A stretch of 64,000 bases of DNA, from contig JADJPV010000001.1 in the NCBI GenBank assembly GCA_016713085.1, forward strand, positions 558,001 through 622,000, written 5' to 3'. This stretch comes from Chitinophagaceae bacterium (GTDB lineage Bacteria > Bacteroidota > Bacteroidia > Chitinophagales > Chitinophagaceae). Both the position numbers and the translations under genes were made by a program. Below are positions 15,256 to 25,097 of the stretch, piece by piece (the stretch's first letter is position 1; each line of letters begins with the position of its first letter). The notes beneath the pieces were generated by a model. It did not search any database and had not been told where the DNA came from. It saw only the letters and a list, made by a program, of their open reading frames with translations.

Positions 15256-17163
15256 TTATTTCACTTCTTCAAACTGCGCATCTTCCACATTATCACTTTT
15301 TGCATTGGCTTCAGTTGAAGCACCCGGTCCTGCATCAGCTCCCGGTTGAGGGCCTGCCTGCTCGGTTGCTTTATACATTTCTTCGCTTGCGGCTGTCCAT
15401 GCTGTATTCATCTCCGTCATAGCTGCATCAATAGCTGCAACATCCTGTGACTTGTGTGCTTCTTTTAGTTTTTCCAGGGCTGCTTCAATCGGAGCTTTCT
15501 TTTCAGCAGAAATTTTTTCACCATATTCCTTCAGTTGCTTTTCTGTCTGGAAAATTAAACTGTCGGCCATGTTGATTTTTTCTATTTTTTCCTTCTCTGC
15601 TTTATCGGTTGCTTCATTTGCTTTCGCATCATTCTTCATCTTTTCAATCTCTTCCTTGGTTAAACCACTGCCCGCTTCAATACGAATCTTTTGTTCCTTC
15701 CCTGTGCCCTTGTCTTTTGCACTTACATGCAATAAACCGTTGGCATCAATATCGAATGTTACTTCAATTTGCGGAACACCACGTGGAGCCGGTGGAATAC
15801 CATCGAGGTTAAAAATACCGAGGCTCTTATTGTCTTTCCCCATCGGACGCTCACCCTGTAGAATATGAATCTGTACACCAGGTTGATTATCGGATGCAGT
15901 ACTGAATGTTTCTGATTTTTTAGAAGGAATGGTTGTGTTACTTGGAATCAACGTTGTCATTACACCACCTAAGGTTTCAATACCAAGACTGAGCGGAGTA
16001 ACATCAAGCAACAACACATCTTTTACTTCACCGGTTAAAACGGCACCCTGTATAGCTGCACCCACGGCAACCACTTCATCAGGATTTACACTGCGGTTTG
16101 GTTTTTTACCAAAGAATTTTTCAACGATCTCCTGTACTTTAGGAATTCGTGAACTACCTCCCACCAAAATCACTTCATCAATATCAGAAGTAGACAAACC
16201 CGCATCTTTTAATGCCAGTTCACATGGTTTCAAACAACGCTCAAATAATTTATCAGCCAATGCTTCAAATTTTGCACGGGTGAGTTTAATTACCAGGTGT
16301 TTGGGTACACCATCCACTGCCGTTACATATGGCAAATTGATTTCTGTTTCGCTGGAAGATGATAATTCCACCTTAGCTTTTTCAGCCGCTTCTTTCAAAC
16401 GCTGTAAAGCCATAGGATCTTTACGCAGATCAATTGCTTCCTGATTTTTGAATTCATCAGCCAGCCAGTCAATGATTACTTTATCAAAATCATCACCACC
16501 AAGGTGTGTATCACCGTTAGTTGACTTTACTTCAAATACACCATCGCCCAATTCAAGAACAGAAATATCAAACGTACCACCACCGAGGTCAAACACGGCG
16601 ATCTTCTGATCCTTGTGTTTTTTATCAAGGCCATAAGCCAATGCTGCTGCGGTAGGTTCGTTTACGATACGGCGAACAATTAAACCGGCAATTTCACCGG
16701 CTTCCTTGGTAGCCTGACGCTGTGCATCATTAAAGTAAGCAGGCACGGTAATCACCGCTTCTGTTACTTCCTGGCCCAGGTAATCTTCGGCTGTTTTCTT
16801 CATTTTTTGCAGCACCATCGCAGAAATTTCCTGCGGCGTGTATAATCTGCCATCTATGTCAATACGAAGTGTATTATTGTCACCCTGCGCTACTTTATAG
16901 CTCCAGTGTTTTATTTCTTCACCCACTTCATCAAAGCGGCGGCCCATAAAACGTTTTACTGAACTGATAGTATTAACGGGGTTGGTAATTGCCTGGCGCT
17001 TTGCCGGATCACCTACTTTACGTTCACCATTTTTCAGAAAAGCCACGATTGATGGGGTTGTACGGCGTCCCTCATCGTTTGCTATCACAACAGGTTCAGC
17101 TCCTTCCATTACAGATACGCAGCTGTTTGTTGTTCCTAAGTCGATTCCTATAATTTTTCCCAT
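15256..17163 (-). CDS. dnaK: Molecular chaperone DnaK (Hsp70)
   Basis: An ATP-dependent cytosolic chaperone working with DnaJ and GrpE. The 635-residue length is normal. Landmarks are IIGIDLGTTNSCVSVMEG, VITVPAYFNDAQRQATKEAG, NEPTAAALAYGLD, FDLGGGTFDISVLE, VILVGGSSRIPKVQ, the substrate-binding domain LLLDVTPLSLGIET and the C-terminal EEVK. The start is the ATG at 17163 (MGKIIGIDLG). The frame runs 37 residues further upstream only because it crosses the CCTGCCTGTC repeat. No dnaJ or grpE is adjacent, and no CIRCE-like inverted repeat was seen upstream. Confidence 0.97.
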   Translation of the reverse strand: MGKIIGIDLGTTNSCVSVMEGAEPVVIANDEGRRTTPSIVAFLKNGERKVGDPAKRQAITNPVNTISSVKRFMGRRFDEVGEEIKHWSYKVAQGDNNTLRIDIDGRLYTPQEISAMVLQKMKKTAEDYLGQEVTEAVITVPAYFNDAQRQATKEAGEIAGLIVRRIVNEPTAAALAYGLDKKHKDQKIAVFDLGGGTFDISVLELGDGVFEVKSTNGDTHLGGDDFDKVIIDWLADEFKNQEAIDLRKDPMALQRLKEAAEKAKVELSSSSETEINLPYVTAVDGVPKHLVIKLTRAKFEALADKLFERCLKPCELALKDAGLSTSDIDEVILVGGSSRIPKVQEIVEKFFGKKPNRSVNPDEVVAVGAAIQGAVLTGEVKDVLLLDVTPLSLGIETLGGVMTTLIPSNTTIPSKKSETFSTASDNQPGVQIHILQGERPMGKDNKSLGIFNLDGIPPAPRGVPQIEVTFDIDANGLLHVSAKDKGTGKEQKIRIEAGSGLTKEEIEKMKNDAKANEATDKAEKEKIEKINMADSLIFQTEKQLKEYGEKISAEKKAPIEAALEKLKEAHKSQDVAAIDAAMTEMNTAWTAASEEMYKATEQAGPQPGADAGPGASTEANAKSDNVEDAQFEEVK

Positions 17164-17185
17164 GATAAAAATTTTTATTTTTAAG

Positions 17186-17205
17186 CCTGCCTGTCGGCAG
17201 ACAGG
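17186..17205. repeat. CCTGCCTGTC/GGCAGACAGG palindrome upstream of dnaK
   Basis: A 20-bp imperfect palindrome in the dnaK 5' region, 23 nt before the start codon. It would be in the transcript leader unless the promoter lies downstream of it. This is a common dispersed repeat type in Bacteroidota. The rest of the gap up to the -7 box at 17422 shows nothing recognisable. Confidence 0.6.
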
Positions 17206-17421
17206 TTCACTTGTACTACTCAATGATAGTGCCATGGGGAAAAGGGTGAAAAATTGGCAGAAAGCTGCTTTCATTTGGGATGAATTATGCGGGGATGTCG
17301 GAAAAAGCTGGTTGGTTTTTTAATTTGCTGTCAAAGCTGCTAAAACCGGGTGTATCAGGCTTCGGAATTACAAAACCGCTGACGGGGTTGAAACCGCCGT
17401 CAAGGTTTCAGCATACAGAAT

Positions 17422-17429
17422 TATCTTTG
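17422..17429 (+). promoter_or_regulatory. -7 box TATCTTTG immediately before a start codon
   Basis: TATCTTTG matches TAnnTTTG exactly. Only four bases separate it from the ATG at 17434, so the transcript should start at or very near the start codon. Confidence 0.6.
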
Positions 17430-17433
17430 TTTT

Positions 17434-17884
17434 ATGCCAAAAACGATCAGCCAAAAACTCAAAATCAAAGATTGTTACAAAAATTCAAACAGACTTAACA
17501 AGAGATAAGGGCTGGGATAAATTACTGAAACATGGCGATCACCTTACCTGGATCAGTTTAATATCGTTTGATGAAACCTGGAGCACATTTGGCTTCCGGC
17601 CGAGAACAACAGCTGATCAGAAAAAAGAAGCAAAGCCTGCAGTAAGAGAAATTTTTAACTGGGTGAACCCAACAACCAAAGAAGTAAAACTGCCGGTTGA
17701 TCTTTCTTCAGCTTTAAAGAAAAATAAAAAAGAAGCGGCATACTTTGAAACACTATCCTTTACTAATAAGAAAGAATACATTGAATGGATTGTTACTGCC
17801 AAACAGGAAAAGACAAGAGAGGAAAGAGTGAACGGAACCATTGAACGGCTGGGAAAACAATGGAAGAATCCGAGAAATCTCTGA
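17434..17884 (+). pseudogene. YdeI/OmpD-associated family (DUF1801-like) protein with internal deletion
   Basis: The first 12 residues (MPKTISQKLKIK) match the usual family start. The rest, in another frame, reads QTDLTRDKGWDKLL, WISLISFDETWSTFGFR, EIFNWVNPTTKEVKLP, FETLSFTNKKEYIEWIVTAKQEKTREERV and the typical ending GKQWKNPRNL. In between, about 60-70 residues of the N-terminal domain are missing around 17467-17490. The remaining C-terminal domain is intact from 17496 and could still be translated from an internal start. True deletion or assembly collapse cannot be separated here. Confidence 0.7.
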
Positions 17885-17926
17885 TGACCGCTCACCCTTT
17901 GGGTGAACAGACAACAGCATCCCTGT

Positions 17927-18661
17927 TTACCTGCAGGTATGCCCAACATTAATGCTGTAAGATATATTAGGGGTTCCAAAAATGGTTACCTGTATTTTTT
18001 CAATTTTACCGTTTTGATCAAACTGGTAAGTATAATCTTCCAAATCACTGTACTGTGATGACGATTTTAAAAGATTTTTATTGGGCTTCCCCAACCAGGG
18101 ATAATAGAAATAACCATAATCTCCGTTGATTTTGGTATACATCCAATGTTTTGTTTCAAGATTACTGTGATAGGTAAAATTTCGAAAGTAGTTTACATAA
18201 CCATACTCATTATAATAGGTCATAGATTTTACGTTGCCGTTTTCAATAACATACCCAATGCTGTCTTTTTTTACACTATTAAAATAATGAATAGATTTTA
18301 CAAGGTACTTTTCTGAGTTGTACAGAAATACAGTGCTGTCAACATTGATTCCGTCTTTTATAATAGCATACTGTGCCAAAGAATCTGTCCCGATGGTATA
18401 AGTAGTGGTATGAGAGCCTTCTGTTTGTATAACCTGGCTATTGTTGTAACTGAAATTGATCTCATAGCTCACTGCTTTGATGCGGGTGGGAAGGCCTTGT
18501 GCGTTAAAACTGTAATTGGTACTTAGAGCTGTAGTATCTCCCTGCTGAGAAAGTTTTGAAATGACACAGTTATCGGGTGTTTTACTATCATCATTACTTT
18601 GCTTACTGCAGGCTGTTAAAAGGAAACAGCAAAAAAGGAAAATAGGGTTTGTGATTTTCAT
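17927..18661 (-). CDS. Lipoprotein of unknown function
   Basis: Residues 1-18 (MKITNPIFLFCCFLLTAC) are a lipoprotein signal with lipobox cysteine; SKQSNDDSKTPDNC follows. The mature part is rich in Tyr, Asn and Ser with alternating beta-strand-like stretches (for example TYYNEYGYVNYFRNFTYH, DYTYQFDQNGKIEKIQVTIFG), reminiscent of YD-repeat or DUF-type surface lipoproteins. I choose 18661 as start because the signal begins there. About 245 residues. No neighbour suggests a role. Confidence 0.75.
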   Translation of the reverse strand: MKITNPIFLFCCFLLTACSKQSNDDSKTPDNCVISKLSQQGDTTALSTNYSFNAQGLPTRIKAVSYEINFSYNNSQVIQTEGSHTTTYTIGTDSLAQYAIIKDGINVDSTVFLYNSEKYLVKSIHYFNSVKKDSIGYVIENGNVKSMTYYNEYGYVNYFRNFTYHSNLETKHWMYTKINGDYGYFYYPWLGKPNKNLLKSSSQYSDLEDYTYQFDQNGKIEKIQVTIFGTPNISYSINVGHTCR

Positions 18662-18831
18662 AACTGCATTTAAAAAAAACAAAAATAATACATTAAAATT
18701 TAAAATCATAAGGGGCACGTTAAGTCTCCTCACTCCACATTGGGCTTCCTCACCTTATCTTTGCTCCTTATTCGAATGAGGCTAATCATTCAATTTTCAA
18801 AATTTTACTTCAGCAAATTTTCTAATCAACC

Positions 18832-20093
18832 ATGAAGGTTTTCAAATTCGGCGGCGCCAGTGTAAGTAACTATGAAAAAATCAGGAATGTTGGTTTTATC
18901 GTTCAGCATTTCCCTTCTGAAAAAATGATGATTTTTATTTCAGCAATGGGAAAACCACCAATGCACTGGAAAAAGTAACCGACGCCTTTTTTGCAGGAAA
19001 GAAAGAAGAAGCACTTCAATTATTCCGGGCGGTAAAACTGCAGCATCTTGATGAAGCCAAGTTTTTACTGGTTACACATTTCAATCCGCTGATGGAACAG
19101 TTCAATAATTTCTTTACTGAAGTGGAATGGCTGCTGCATGATAAACCTGTTCGTGAGTATGATTATTATTACGACCAGATTGTGTGTGTTGGTGAATTGC
19201 TGAGTACTTCCATTGTGAGTGCTTACCTCAACGAAATCGGCATAAACAATCAATGGCTGGATGTACGGGATATATTCCGAACCGATGATAATTTCCGTGA
19301 TGCAACAATTGACCTTGCGTTTACACAGCAACAAATTGATGAACAGGTGAAGCCTGTTTTCAACAGAACCAATATTGTTATTACACAGGGATTTATTGGC
19401 TGTACCGATGAAAATGAAAGTACCACACTTGGCCGTGAAGGAAGTGATTACTCAGCTGCTTTATTTGCCAATATGCTTGATGCCGAACACCTCACAATCT
19501 GGAAAGATGTAAAAGGAGTGATGAATGCCGACCCAAAAGAATTTGCCGATGCACAATACATCAGTGAATTGAATTATGATGAAGTAATTGAAATGGCTTA
19601 TTATGGTGCACAGGTAATTCATCCAAAAACAACCAAGCCATTACAGAATAAAAATATTCCGTTGATTGTAAAATGTTTTTCAGACCCTGCCCTGCCCGGA
19701 ACAACTATTCATAACAACCCGGTGAAAAATCTTCCGCCCATTCTCGTGCTGAAACAAAACCAGGTGTTGCTGCAATTGCACACAAAAGATTTTTCATTTA
19801 TTGGTGAAGAACCCATGAGTGAACTGTACCGCATCTTGGCCAAACTGAAAATAAAACCCAACCTTATTCAAACACATGCAGTGAGTTTACAGGTTTGTCT
19901 TGACGACAGACCGGATAAGATTGAGAAATTAGCATTGGAAGCGGCAACAACATTTGATGTGCAGGTAGAAAAAGGTTTAACACTGTTAAGCATCCGTCAT
20001 TATACAAAAGAATTGCTGGAGAAAATGACTGCGGGTAAAACAATTGAACTGCAGCAGCAAAGTCCCGATACTGTTCAGATATTAATGATGTAA
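18832..20093 (+). CDS. Aspartate kinase (one-base frameshift)
   Basis: Phosphorylates aspartate, entering the Lys/Thr/Met pathway. The N-terminus MKVFKFGGASVSNYEKIRNVG and ISAMGK are the family start. After the break in the A run 18951-18954 (one missing A), TTNALEKVTDAFFAGK continues. Further landmarks are VGELLSTSIVSAYLN, TQGFIGCTDENESTTLGREGSDYSAALFA, WKDVKGVMNADP and EMAYYGAQVIHPKTTKPL, then two short ACT-like regions from residue ~300. About 420 residues, monofunctional, without a homoserine dehydrogenase domain. Confidence 0.93.
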
Positions 20094-20101
20094 CCGTTGT
20101 T

Positions 20102-22030
20102 TCACTGTTTAACAATCTTACCAATATACAATTCATCTTTCCAGAATAACTGAACTGTATACGTTCCTGCAGCAAGCTGGCCGAGCGGTATAGTTGTAAC
20201 CTGGTTTCTGCTGATCATGACTTCTTTCCGCATCACCTGTTTGCCTGTATAATCAAAAACAGAAACAGAAGTTTTTCCTGCTGTTGATACAGGGATTTCA
20301 ATTCTTAATTCATCTGCAACAGGATTAGGATAAACATTCAGCCGTTTTGCTTTCTGCCGTTCAAAAAACAACTGACTTGAATATTGTGTACGTCCTGATT
20401 TATCCCGGATCAGTAACCGGTAGGTTACCGGAAACTCATTCGATGCATCAAGATATTGAAAGGCTCCATCAGCAGGTGATTGATATTCTTTCAAGGTTTT
20501 AAACCATCCACGTACATTTCTTTTTTCTAATGAAACTATTTCGATTGCATCTGTTTGCTCCAGCTTCCAGTTTAATTCAACTCCATCACTTACACGTTTC
20601 CCATACCATTCTTTAATTGCTGATGCAGGTAGTAACCCACCGCAATTATAAACAGCACCTTCAGTTATTTGAAAACCAGGTTGCACCATACCATTCGTTC
20701 CTGAAGTTGCACCATTCGGCAATCCTTCACAGGGTGGATTATGCGCAGGTGCATTTTTTATAATTCCATTTGCACCTCCGGTAGCAGTTGCTGTTACAGT
20801 TCCGGGCAAAGTTCCGCTATACCAAATTACACCGCCACCGCCACCACCACCAGGGCCCGGACATTGATTCTGAAAACCTGCGTTTGAACCATTGGCTCCG
20901 TTAGCCTGCACATTTAAGCTTCCTGAATATGATGCAACATCTAAAATCACCACACCTCCTCCTCCTCCACCACCGCCGCCATCACCAGATGCTTCTGTAA
21001 TAACCGGTTGAATTGGATTGATACCCTGAGCACCATTCGCTGAAATTGTAAATCCATTTGCAATTAGCTGATTGCATTTGATGAAAATAATTCCACCACC
21101 ATCGCCACCTGCTGTTCCTGCAGTGTTATTCATTTCACCGCAACCACCGCCTCCACCCATAAAAATTCGGTTATCGGCAGCAACGGAAGAATATCCGTAT
21201 GAGCTCAACGGCAATCCCCCATATCCAAACGTATTTGCATTACAAATTCCCAATGTTGTATTTGTTCTGTTGCCGCCATCTCCACCAGTTCCATAGTTGC
21301 TTCCACCACCACCACCAGTGTTATCTACGTTACCACCGCCACCACCATTTGCCTGCTTACCACGCCCGGTTTCTTTATTTGTAATGAATGCCGCAACCCC
21401 TTCGCCCTTTGTTGCGCCACCAAGTCCGGGATCTGTTGATTGTGCTGTTGAGAAATAATAACCTGAAACACTCCCGCATCTGCTGGAAACTGAATTATTA
21501 AATAATAACCCGCCTTTATATCCGGCACTGTCAGCACTGATTGCAGCATTCATGGTTATTGTTCCTGATGCTTCAATGGCAATTACACCACCCGTACCAT
21601 CAACAGGATCCCATTCTTTAGCCAGTAAGGTTCCGTTGATTGTTACATCTGTATACTGAGGTACATAAATTAACTGAACAGCCTGTGTATAATCGTATGT
21701 ATTGATCAGCTCCCGTTCAAAAACAACTGTATCATTTAAGAAACTGCAGATGGTGGCAAATTCATATTTACCTGCATTACCAATTGATGAAATATTTCCG
21801 AATGAGGAGGTATTTGTTTCATTAATGGATGCTCCTTTCATTTGAATAAGCATTACCCTGTCGCCGGTAGCAAGACCGGTAATATTCTGAACCCTTACAC
21901 CATTATAAGCTGGAACGAAATCTGTTACTTTAAAATACACATTCACAATACCGGATGCAGGTTGTGCATGCATAGCAGATATACAAATGCATGAAACAAC
22001 GTACAGGATAATATGATGAAGAAACTTCAT
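20102..22030 (-). CDS. Gly-rich secreted protein with T9SS type A sorting domain
   Basis: The signal peptide (MKFLHHIILYVVSCICISAMHAQ) starts at 22030. The mature part has a large Gly-rich region (residues ~180-420, many GGGGG and GGDGG runs) with beta-helix-like spacing. A C-terminal segment LNVYPNPVADELRIEI, then VFDYTGKQVMRKEV and PLGQLAAGTYTVQLFW, is a type A sorting domain for the type IX secretion system. So it is a cell-surface or secreted protein, perhaps adhesive. No enzymatic motif was recognised. It is convergent with the aspartate kinase gene. Confidence 0.88.
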   Translation of the reverse strand: MKFLHHIILYVVSCICISAMHAQPASGIVNVYFKVTDFVPAYNGVRVQNITGLATGDRVMLIQMKGASINETNTSSFGNISSIGNAGKYEFATICSFLNDTVVFERELINTYDYTQAVQLIYVPQYTDVTINGTLLAKEWDPVDGTGGVIAIEASGTITMNAAISADSAGYKGGLLFNNSVSSRCGSVSGYYFSTAQSTDPGLGGATKGEGVAAFITNKETGRGKQANGGGGGNVDNTGGGGGSNYGTGGDGGNRTNTTLGICNANTFGYGGLPLSSYGYSSVAADNRIFMGGGGGCGEMNNTAGTAGGDGGGIIFIKCNQLIANGFTISANGAQGINPIQPVITEASGDGGGGGGGGGVVILDVASYSGSLNVQANGANGSNAGFQNQCPGPGGGGGGGVIWYSGTLPGTVTATATGGANGIIKNAPAHNPPCEGLPNGATSGTNGMVQPGFQITEGAVYNCGGLLPASAIKEWYGKRVSDGVELNWKLEQTDAIEIVSLEKRNVRGWFKTLKEYQSPADGAFQYLDASNEFPVTYRLLIRDKSGRTQYSSQLFFERQKAKRLNVYPNPVADELRIEIPVSTAGKTSVSVFDYTGKQVMRKEVMISRNQVTTIPLGQLAAGTYTVQLFWKDELYIGKIVKQ

Positions 22031-22098
22031 GATGGTTGGTTTCCAAACAGTGCAGGACTTCCTCAAATGAAGTTCCGGAATGCAAAAAAGCTGTAGCT

Positions 22099-23259
22099 CT
22101 ATAAATCTTCCGGTGCCGAAATATTCAGGTTCTGTTTCAATTTTGTATTAACCGGCTGCCCATCTTTTGTTGCAGGTGACCATTTCAATTCTTTCTCAAA
22201 TCTTTCTTTCACCTTTTTATTTAATTCAGTATAGCCTCCACGTATAACATTGGCCAAAGCGGTGTTGCCATTCTTATCTACTATAAATTCTACCTGCAAT
22301 GAAATGGAAGTATACCCGCTTAACATGGGAACCAGTGACTGACTGAGATTAAACAACCACTTCTGCAAAGCAGCATTTCCATCTTTATAAAAAGGAACCC
22401 GGTCAACTTTCTCTTCCAGTACCCAGGCAGCATAAGGATTAGCCACATTATTTGTTTCAATAATTTTTAACCTTGGCACTTTCGGTGTTTCCGGATTGGT
22501 TGCAACTACATAGTTTCCATTCTTACCAATCAACACAGTTGCTAACTGATGTGTATCTTCAAAATACTCGTAAGCATCTTTTATCTGTGAAGCAAACTGC
22601 TGCACATCCTGTTTGTTTTTTGTTTTGATGCCGAATTGTTCCAGGGCCTTGTTGTTATCGTACCTCATTGGATAGATATGTACAGGAATAAAATCCTGTC
22701 CCTGTTCTTTTGCAACAGATGCTAAATAATATACCTGCTCAATTAAGGAATCAGTAAGTGGCAGGCAACCGATGGTAACACAATTACCATGAATATAAAT
22801 ATCACCACCGGGTTTATTCTGATCGCTGAGTATTGCATCAGCAGCGTTGGGATAGTTTAAACCAAGTGCTAAATGATAATTACTGTTGGGATTAAATTCA
22901 TTCACATAATAAAATCCTTCGGGGATCTGTTTATCGCCTTCTTTTCGTTTTGGACCATAGGTTCCTGAAGTGGCACAAACCTTATACACTTTGAACAGCT
23001 GAAAGGTTTCACTCCAGTCATTCTTTACCCATACTTCCATTTGTTTTTCATGCTTGAAAGCCCGCATGTACATATACTTCATGGGCCATTGCAATCCTTT
23101 TTCCTGGAATTCTTTTTTTAAGGAATCTTCTACCCTCGCAAACATGCTGGTAACCTTTAATCCTTTCCTGGGAGCATCATCAAATGAATACTGTGCCTTT
23201 GCAGTAATGGCTGCAGTAAAAAACAAACTGAGGTAAATATAAAAGGCTTTGTTGAGCAT
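22099..23259 (-). CDS. L,D-transpeptidase (YkuD/YafK-type) murein enzyme
   Basis: The 386-residue protein has a signal peptide (AFYIYLSLFFTAAITAKA). The catalytic YkuD domain (residues ~80-190) carries the His/Cys motif IYIHGNCVTIGCLPLTD, of the HGN...GC type seen in YafK-like enzymes. These cross-link or attach peptidoglycan in the periplasm. The C-terminal 100 residues (SLQVEFIVDKNGNTALANVIRGGYTELNKKVKERFEKEL) resemble a TonB C-terminal-like domain. It is 69 nt from the T9SS protein gene on the same strand. Confidence 0.85.
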   Translation of the reverse strand: MLNKAFYIYLSLFFTAAITAKAQYSFDDAPRKGLKVTSMFARVEDSLKKEFQEKGLQWPMKYMYMRAFKHEKQMEVWVKNDWSETFQLFKVYKVCATSGTYGPKRKEGDKQIPEGFYYVNEFNPNSNYHLALGLNYPNAADAILSDQNKPGGDIYIHGNCVTIGCLPLTDSLIEQVYYLASVAKEQGQDFIPVHIYPMRYDNNKALEQFGIKTKNKQDVQQFASQIKDAYEYFEDTHQLATVLIGKNGNYVVATNPETPKVPRLKIIETNNVANPYAAWVLEEKVDRVPFYKDGNAALQKWLFNLSQSLVPMLSGYTSISLQVEFIVDKNGNTALANVIRGGYTELNKKVKERFEKELKWSPATKDGQPVNTKLKQNLNISAPEDL

Positions 23260-23349
23260 ACTGGATTCTTTAGAACGGCACCTTTGTAAAAATATTTCAA
23301 ATTATTTGTAAAAGTAAATTAAAAACGGGTGTAAAACTGCCCAGTAAAT

Positions 23350-24481
23350 TTACAAATTTCCTCTTGCCTCCTGTTCCCGTTCAATTGCTTCAAACAATGC
23401 TTTAAAATTGCCTTTTCCGAAGCTATTCGCTCCTTTTCGCTGAATAATTTCAAAAAACAGCGTAGGTCTGTCTTCAACAGGCTTGGTAAAAATCTGCAGT
23501 AAATACCCTTCATTATCTCTGTCAACCAAAATACCCAGTTCTTTTAAAGGAGCAAGGTCCTCATCAATATGGCCCACTCTGTCGAGCAAATCATCATAAT
23601 AAGTTGTTGGTACCTGCAGAAACTCAACTCCCCTGCTGCGCAATTCCATTACGGTTTCAACAATATGATTGGTTGCCATGGCAACATGCTGTACCCCTTC
23701 CCCGTCGTAAAAATCAAGATATTCTTCCACCTGCGATTTCTTCTTTCCTTCAGCCGGTTCGTTGATGGGGAATTTCACATAACCATTTCCATTGCTCATA
23801 ACTTTGCTCATTAATGCAGAATACTCAGTTGAAATATCGTTGTCATCAAAGCTGAGAATATTGCGAAAGCCCATTACGTTTTGATAAAAACTAACCCATG
23901 GATTCATCTGATTCCATCCCACATTTCCTACACAATGATCAACATACTGCAGTCCTGTTTCCGGCACTTTGAAATAAGGGTTGTTCCATTGCCTGAAACC
24001 AGGCATAAATATTCCCCGGTAATTTTTCCGTTCAATAAATAAATGAACCGTATCGCCATAGGTGTGAATGCCGCTCATGACCACTTCCCCATCTTCATCT
24101 TTCAGCCTTGTAACATCCATGTATTTTTTTGCAGAACGTTTGGTTGTTTCGGTCAATGGCAGCAGCATCATCAACTTTTAAGGCCAGTGCTTTTACACCA
24201 TCGCCATGTTTATAAATATGATCGGCGATTTCATTCCCTGAGCGTAATGGTGTTGTAAGCATCAGGGTTAGTTTGTTCTGCCGAACCACATAACTCACTT
24301 TATCCTTCATTCCTGTTTCAGGTCCGGCATAAGCCAGTGGCTGAAAACCAAATGCTGTGATATAATAATGAGCCGACTGCTTTGCATTACCTACATAAAA
24401 TTCTACGTAGTCCGTGCCGTGCAATGGTAGAAAATCTGTTTCAGATGATTGTATTTTATTGTTGGAGGTTATTGTTGACAT
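23350..24481 (-). CDS. 4-hydroxyphenylpyruvate dioxygenase (one-base frameshift)
   Basis: A non-haem iron enzyme converting 4-hydroxyphenylpyruvate to homogentisate in tyrosine degradation. Two glyoxalase-fold halves are visible. The N-terminal LHGTDYVEFYVGNAKQSAHYY, FGFQPLAYAGPETG and TTPL are followed by HTYGDTVHLFIER. The C-terminal part has iron ligands in YVDHCVGNV (His), GVQHVAMATNHI (His) and TLFFEIIQRKG (Glu), then the usual NFKALFEAIEREQEARG. The frame breaks near 24150 (one base missing after VDDAAAI). The reconstructed ~378 residues is normal. No homogentisate dioxygenase gene is adjacent. Confidence 0.93.
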
Positions 24482-24673
24482 GCAATTACTTTTTTGAAAT
24501 TCAGAAAAAGTGAGAAGTTATTCCGCCAATCAGCGGACAGGAATTTCATCTTCAAATAGCATCAATAGCCAATACTTCCATCAGCAAAGAGTAATTGCTG
24601 CGTTCATCATTGAATCGTTTGGTTGGATAATCCGGAAGCATAAGCAAAGATAAAAAATTATAAATGAAAGATC
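24482..24673. other. Intergenic region without a confident gene
   Basis: The region between HPPD and the repeat-flanked GIY-YIG gene. A minus-strand frame of 29 codons (24552-24641, starting MLPDYPTKRFNDERSNYS) is the only open reading stretch of note. It has no recognisable family and could be chance. Confidence 0.4.
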
Positions 24674-24729
24674 GTATCCTGAGCGGAGTCGAAGGATACG
24701 GCAGAAGAAATCGAGCGGAGTCGAGATTT
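24674..24729. repeat. Left pair of palindromic repeats (L1, L2) beside GIY-YIG gene
   Basis: L1 (24674-24699) has outer arms GTATCC and GGATAC around TGAGCGGAGTCGAA. L2 (24708-24729) has AAATCGAGCGGAGTCGAGATTT. Both share the core GAGCGGAGTCGA. Each has a counterpart in inverse orientation on the right side of the gene, in mirrored order. Confidence 0.7.
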
Positions 24730-24754
24730 TGGGTTAGAGTTATTATTTTACTAT

Positions 24755-25093
24755 ATGATTTATAAAGACACCCCTCAGGAAGTTTATTATGTCTATATTT
24801 TAGAATGTAATGATGGTTCTTTTTATACTGGTTTAACAAATGACCTGATCAGGCGTTTTCAGGAACATTGTGATGGAATCTATATAACCTGTTATACATT
24901 TAAGCGAAGGCCTGTTGTGTTAAAGTATTATGAAACAATTCCGTTTTCTCTGGAAGCTGCACAAAGAGAAAAACAATTGAAAGGATGGTCAAGAGCAAAG
25001 AAGATTGCATTAATGGAAAACAACCTCCACAAACTTACGTTACTGGCTCAATGCCAGAATTATTCACATTCTAAGTTTAAGGATGTAAAATAA
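24755..25093 (+). CDS. GIY-YIG superfamily nuclease domain protein
   Basis: A 112-residue protein of the UPF0213/YhbQ-like single-domain GIY-YIG family. The first motif is degenerate GIY...YIG (VYILECNDGSFYTGLTND), followed by the conserved Arg/His region RRFQEH, KYYETIPFSLEAAQREKQLKGWSRAKKIAL (including the catalytic Glu and Lys-rich helix) and a short variable tail. Such proteins are predicted or weak DNA endonucleases; cellular role unclear. It is the only gene inside a pair of mirrored palindromic repeats and stands apart from its neighbours, which suggests a mobile or repeat-associated unit. Confidence 0.85.
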   Translation: MIYKDTPQEVYYVYILECNDGSFYTGLTNDLIRRFQEHCDGIYITCYTFKRRPVVLKYYETIPFSLEAAQREKQLKGWSRAKKIALMENNLHKLTLLAQCQNYSHSKFKDVK

Positions 25094-25097
25094 AAAT

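Noticed and set aside
15452..16444. Plus-strand open frames inside dnaK
   Set aside because: Opposite-strand shadows of a highly conserved gene, with Ser/Phe-rich composition typical of antisense frames.
17164..17274. 37-residue N-terminal extension of DnaK
   Set aside because: It is translated repeat and intergenic sequence; the conserved protein begins MGKIIGIDLG at 17163.
21072..21384. Plus-strand Pro/His-rich reading frames opposite the Gly-rich T9SS protein
   Set aside because: They are the complement of GGC/GGT-rich codons of a clear coding region on minus and have no family features.
24552..24641. 29-codon gene upstream of HPPD start on the minus strand
   Set aside because: No promoter, terminator or known family supports it; kept only as a remark on the intergenic region.
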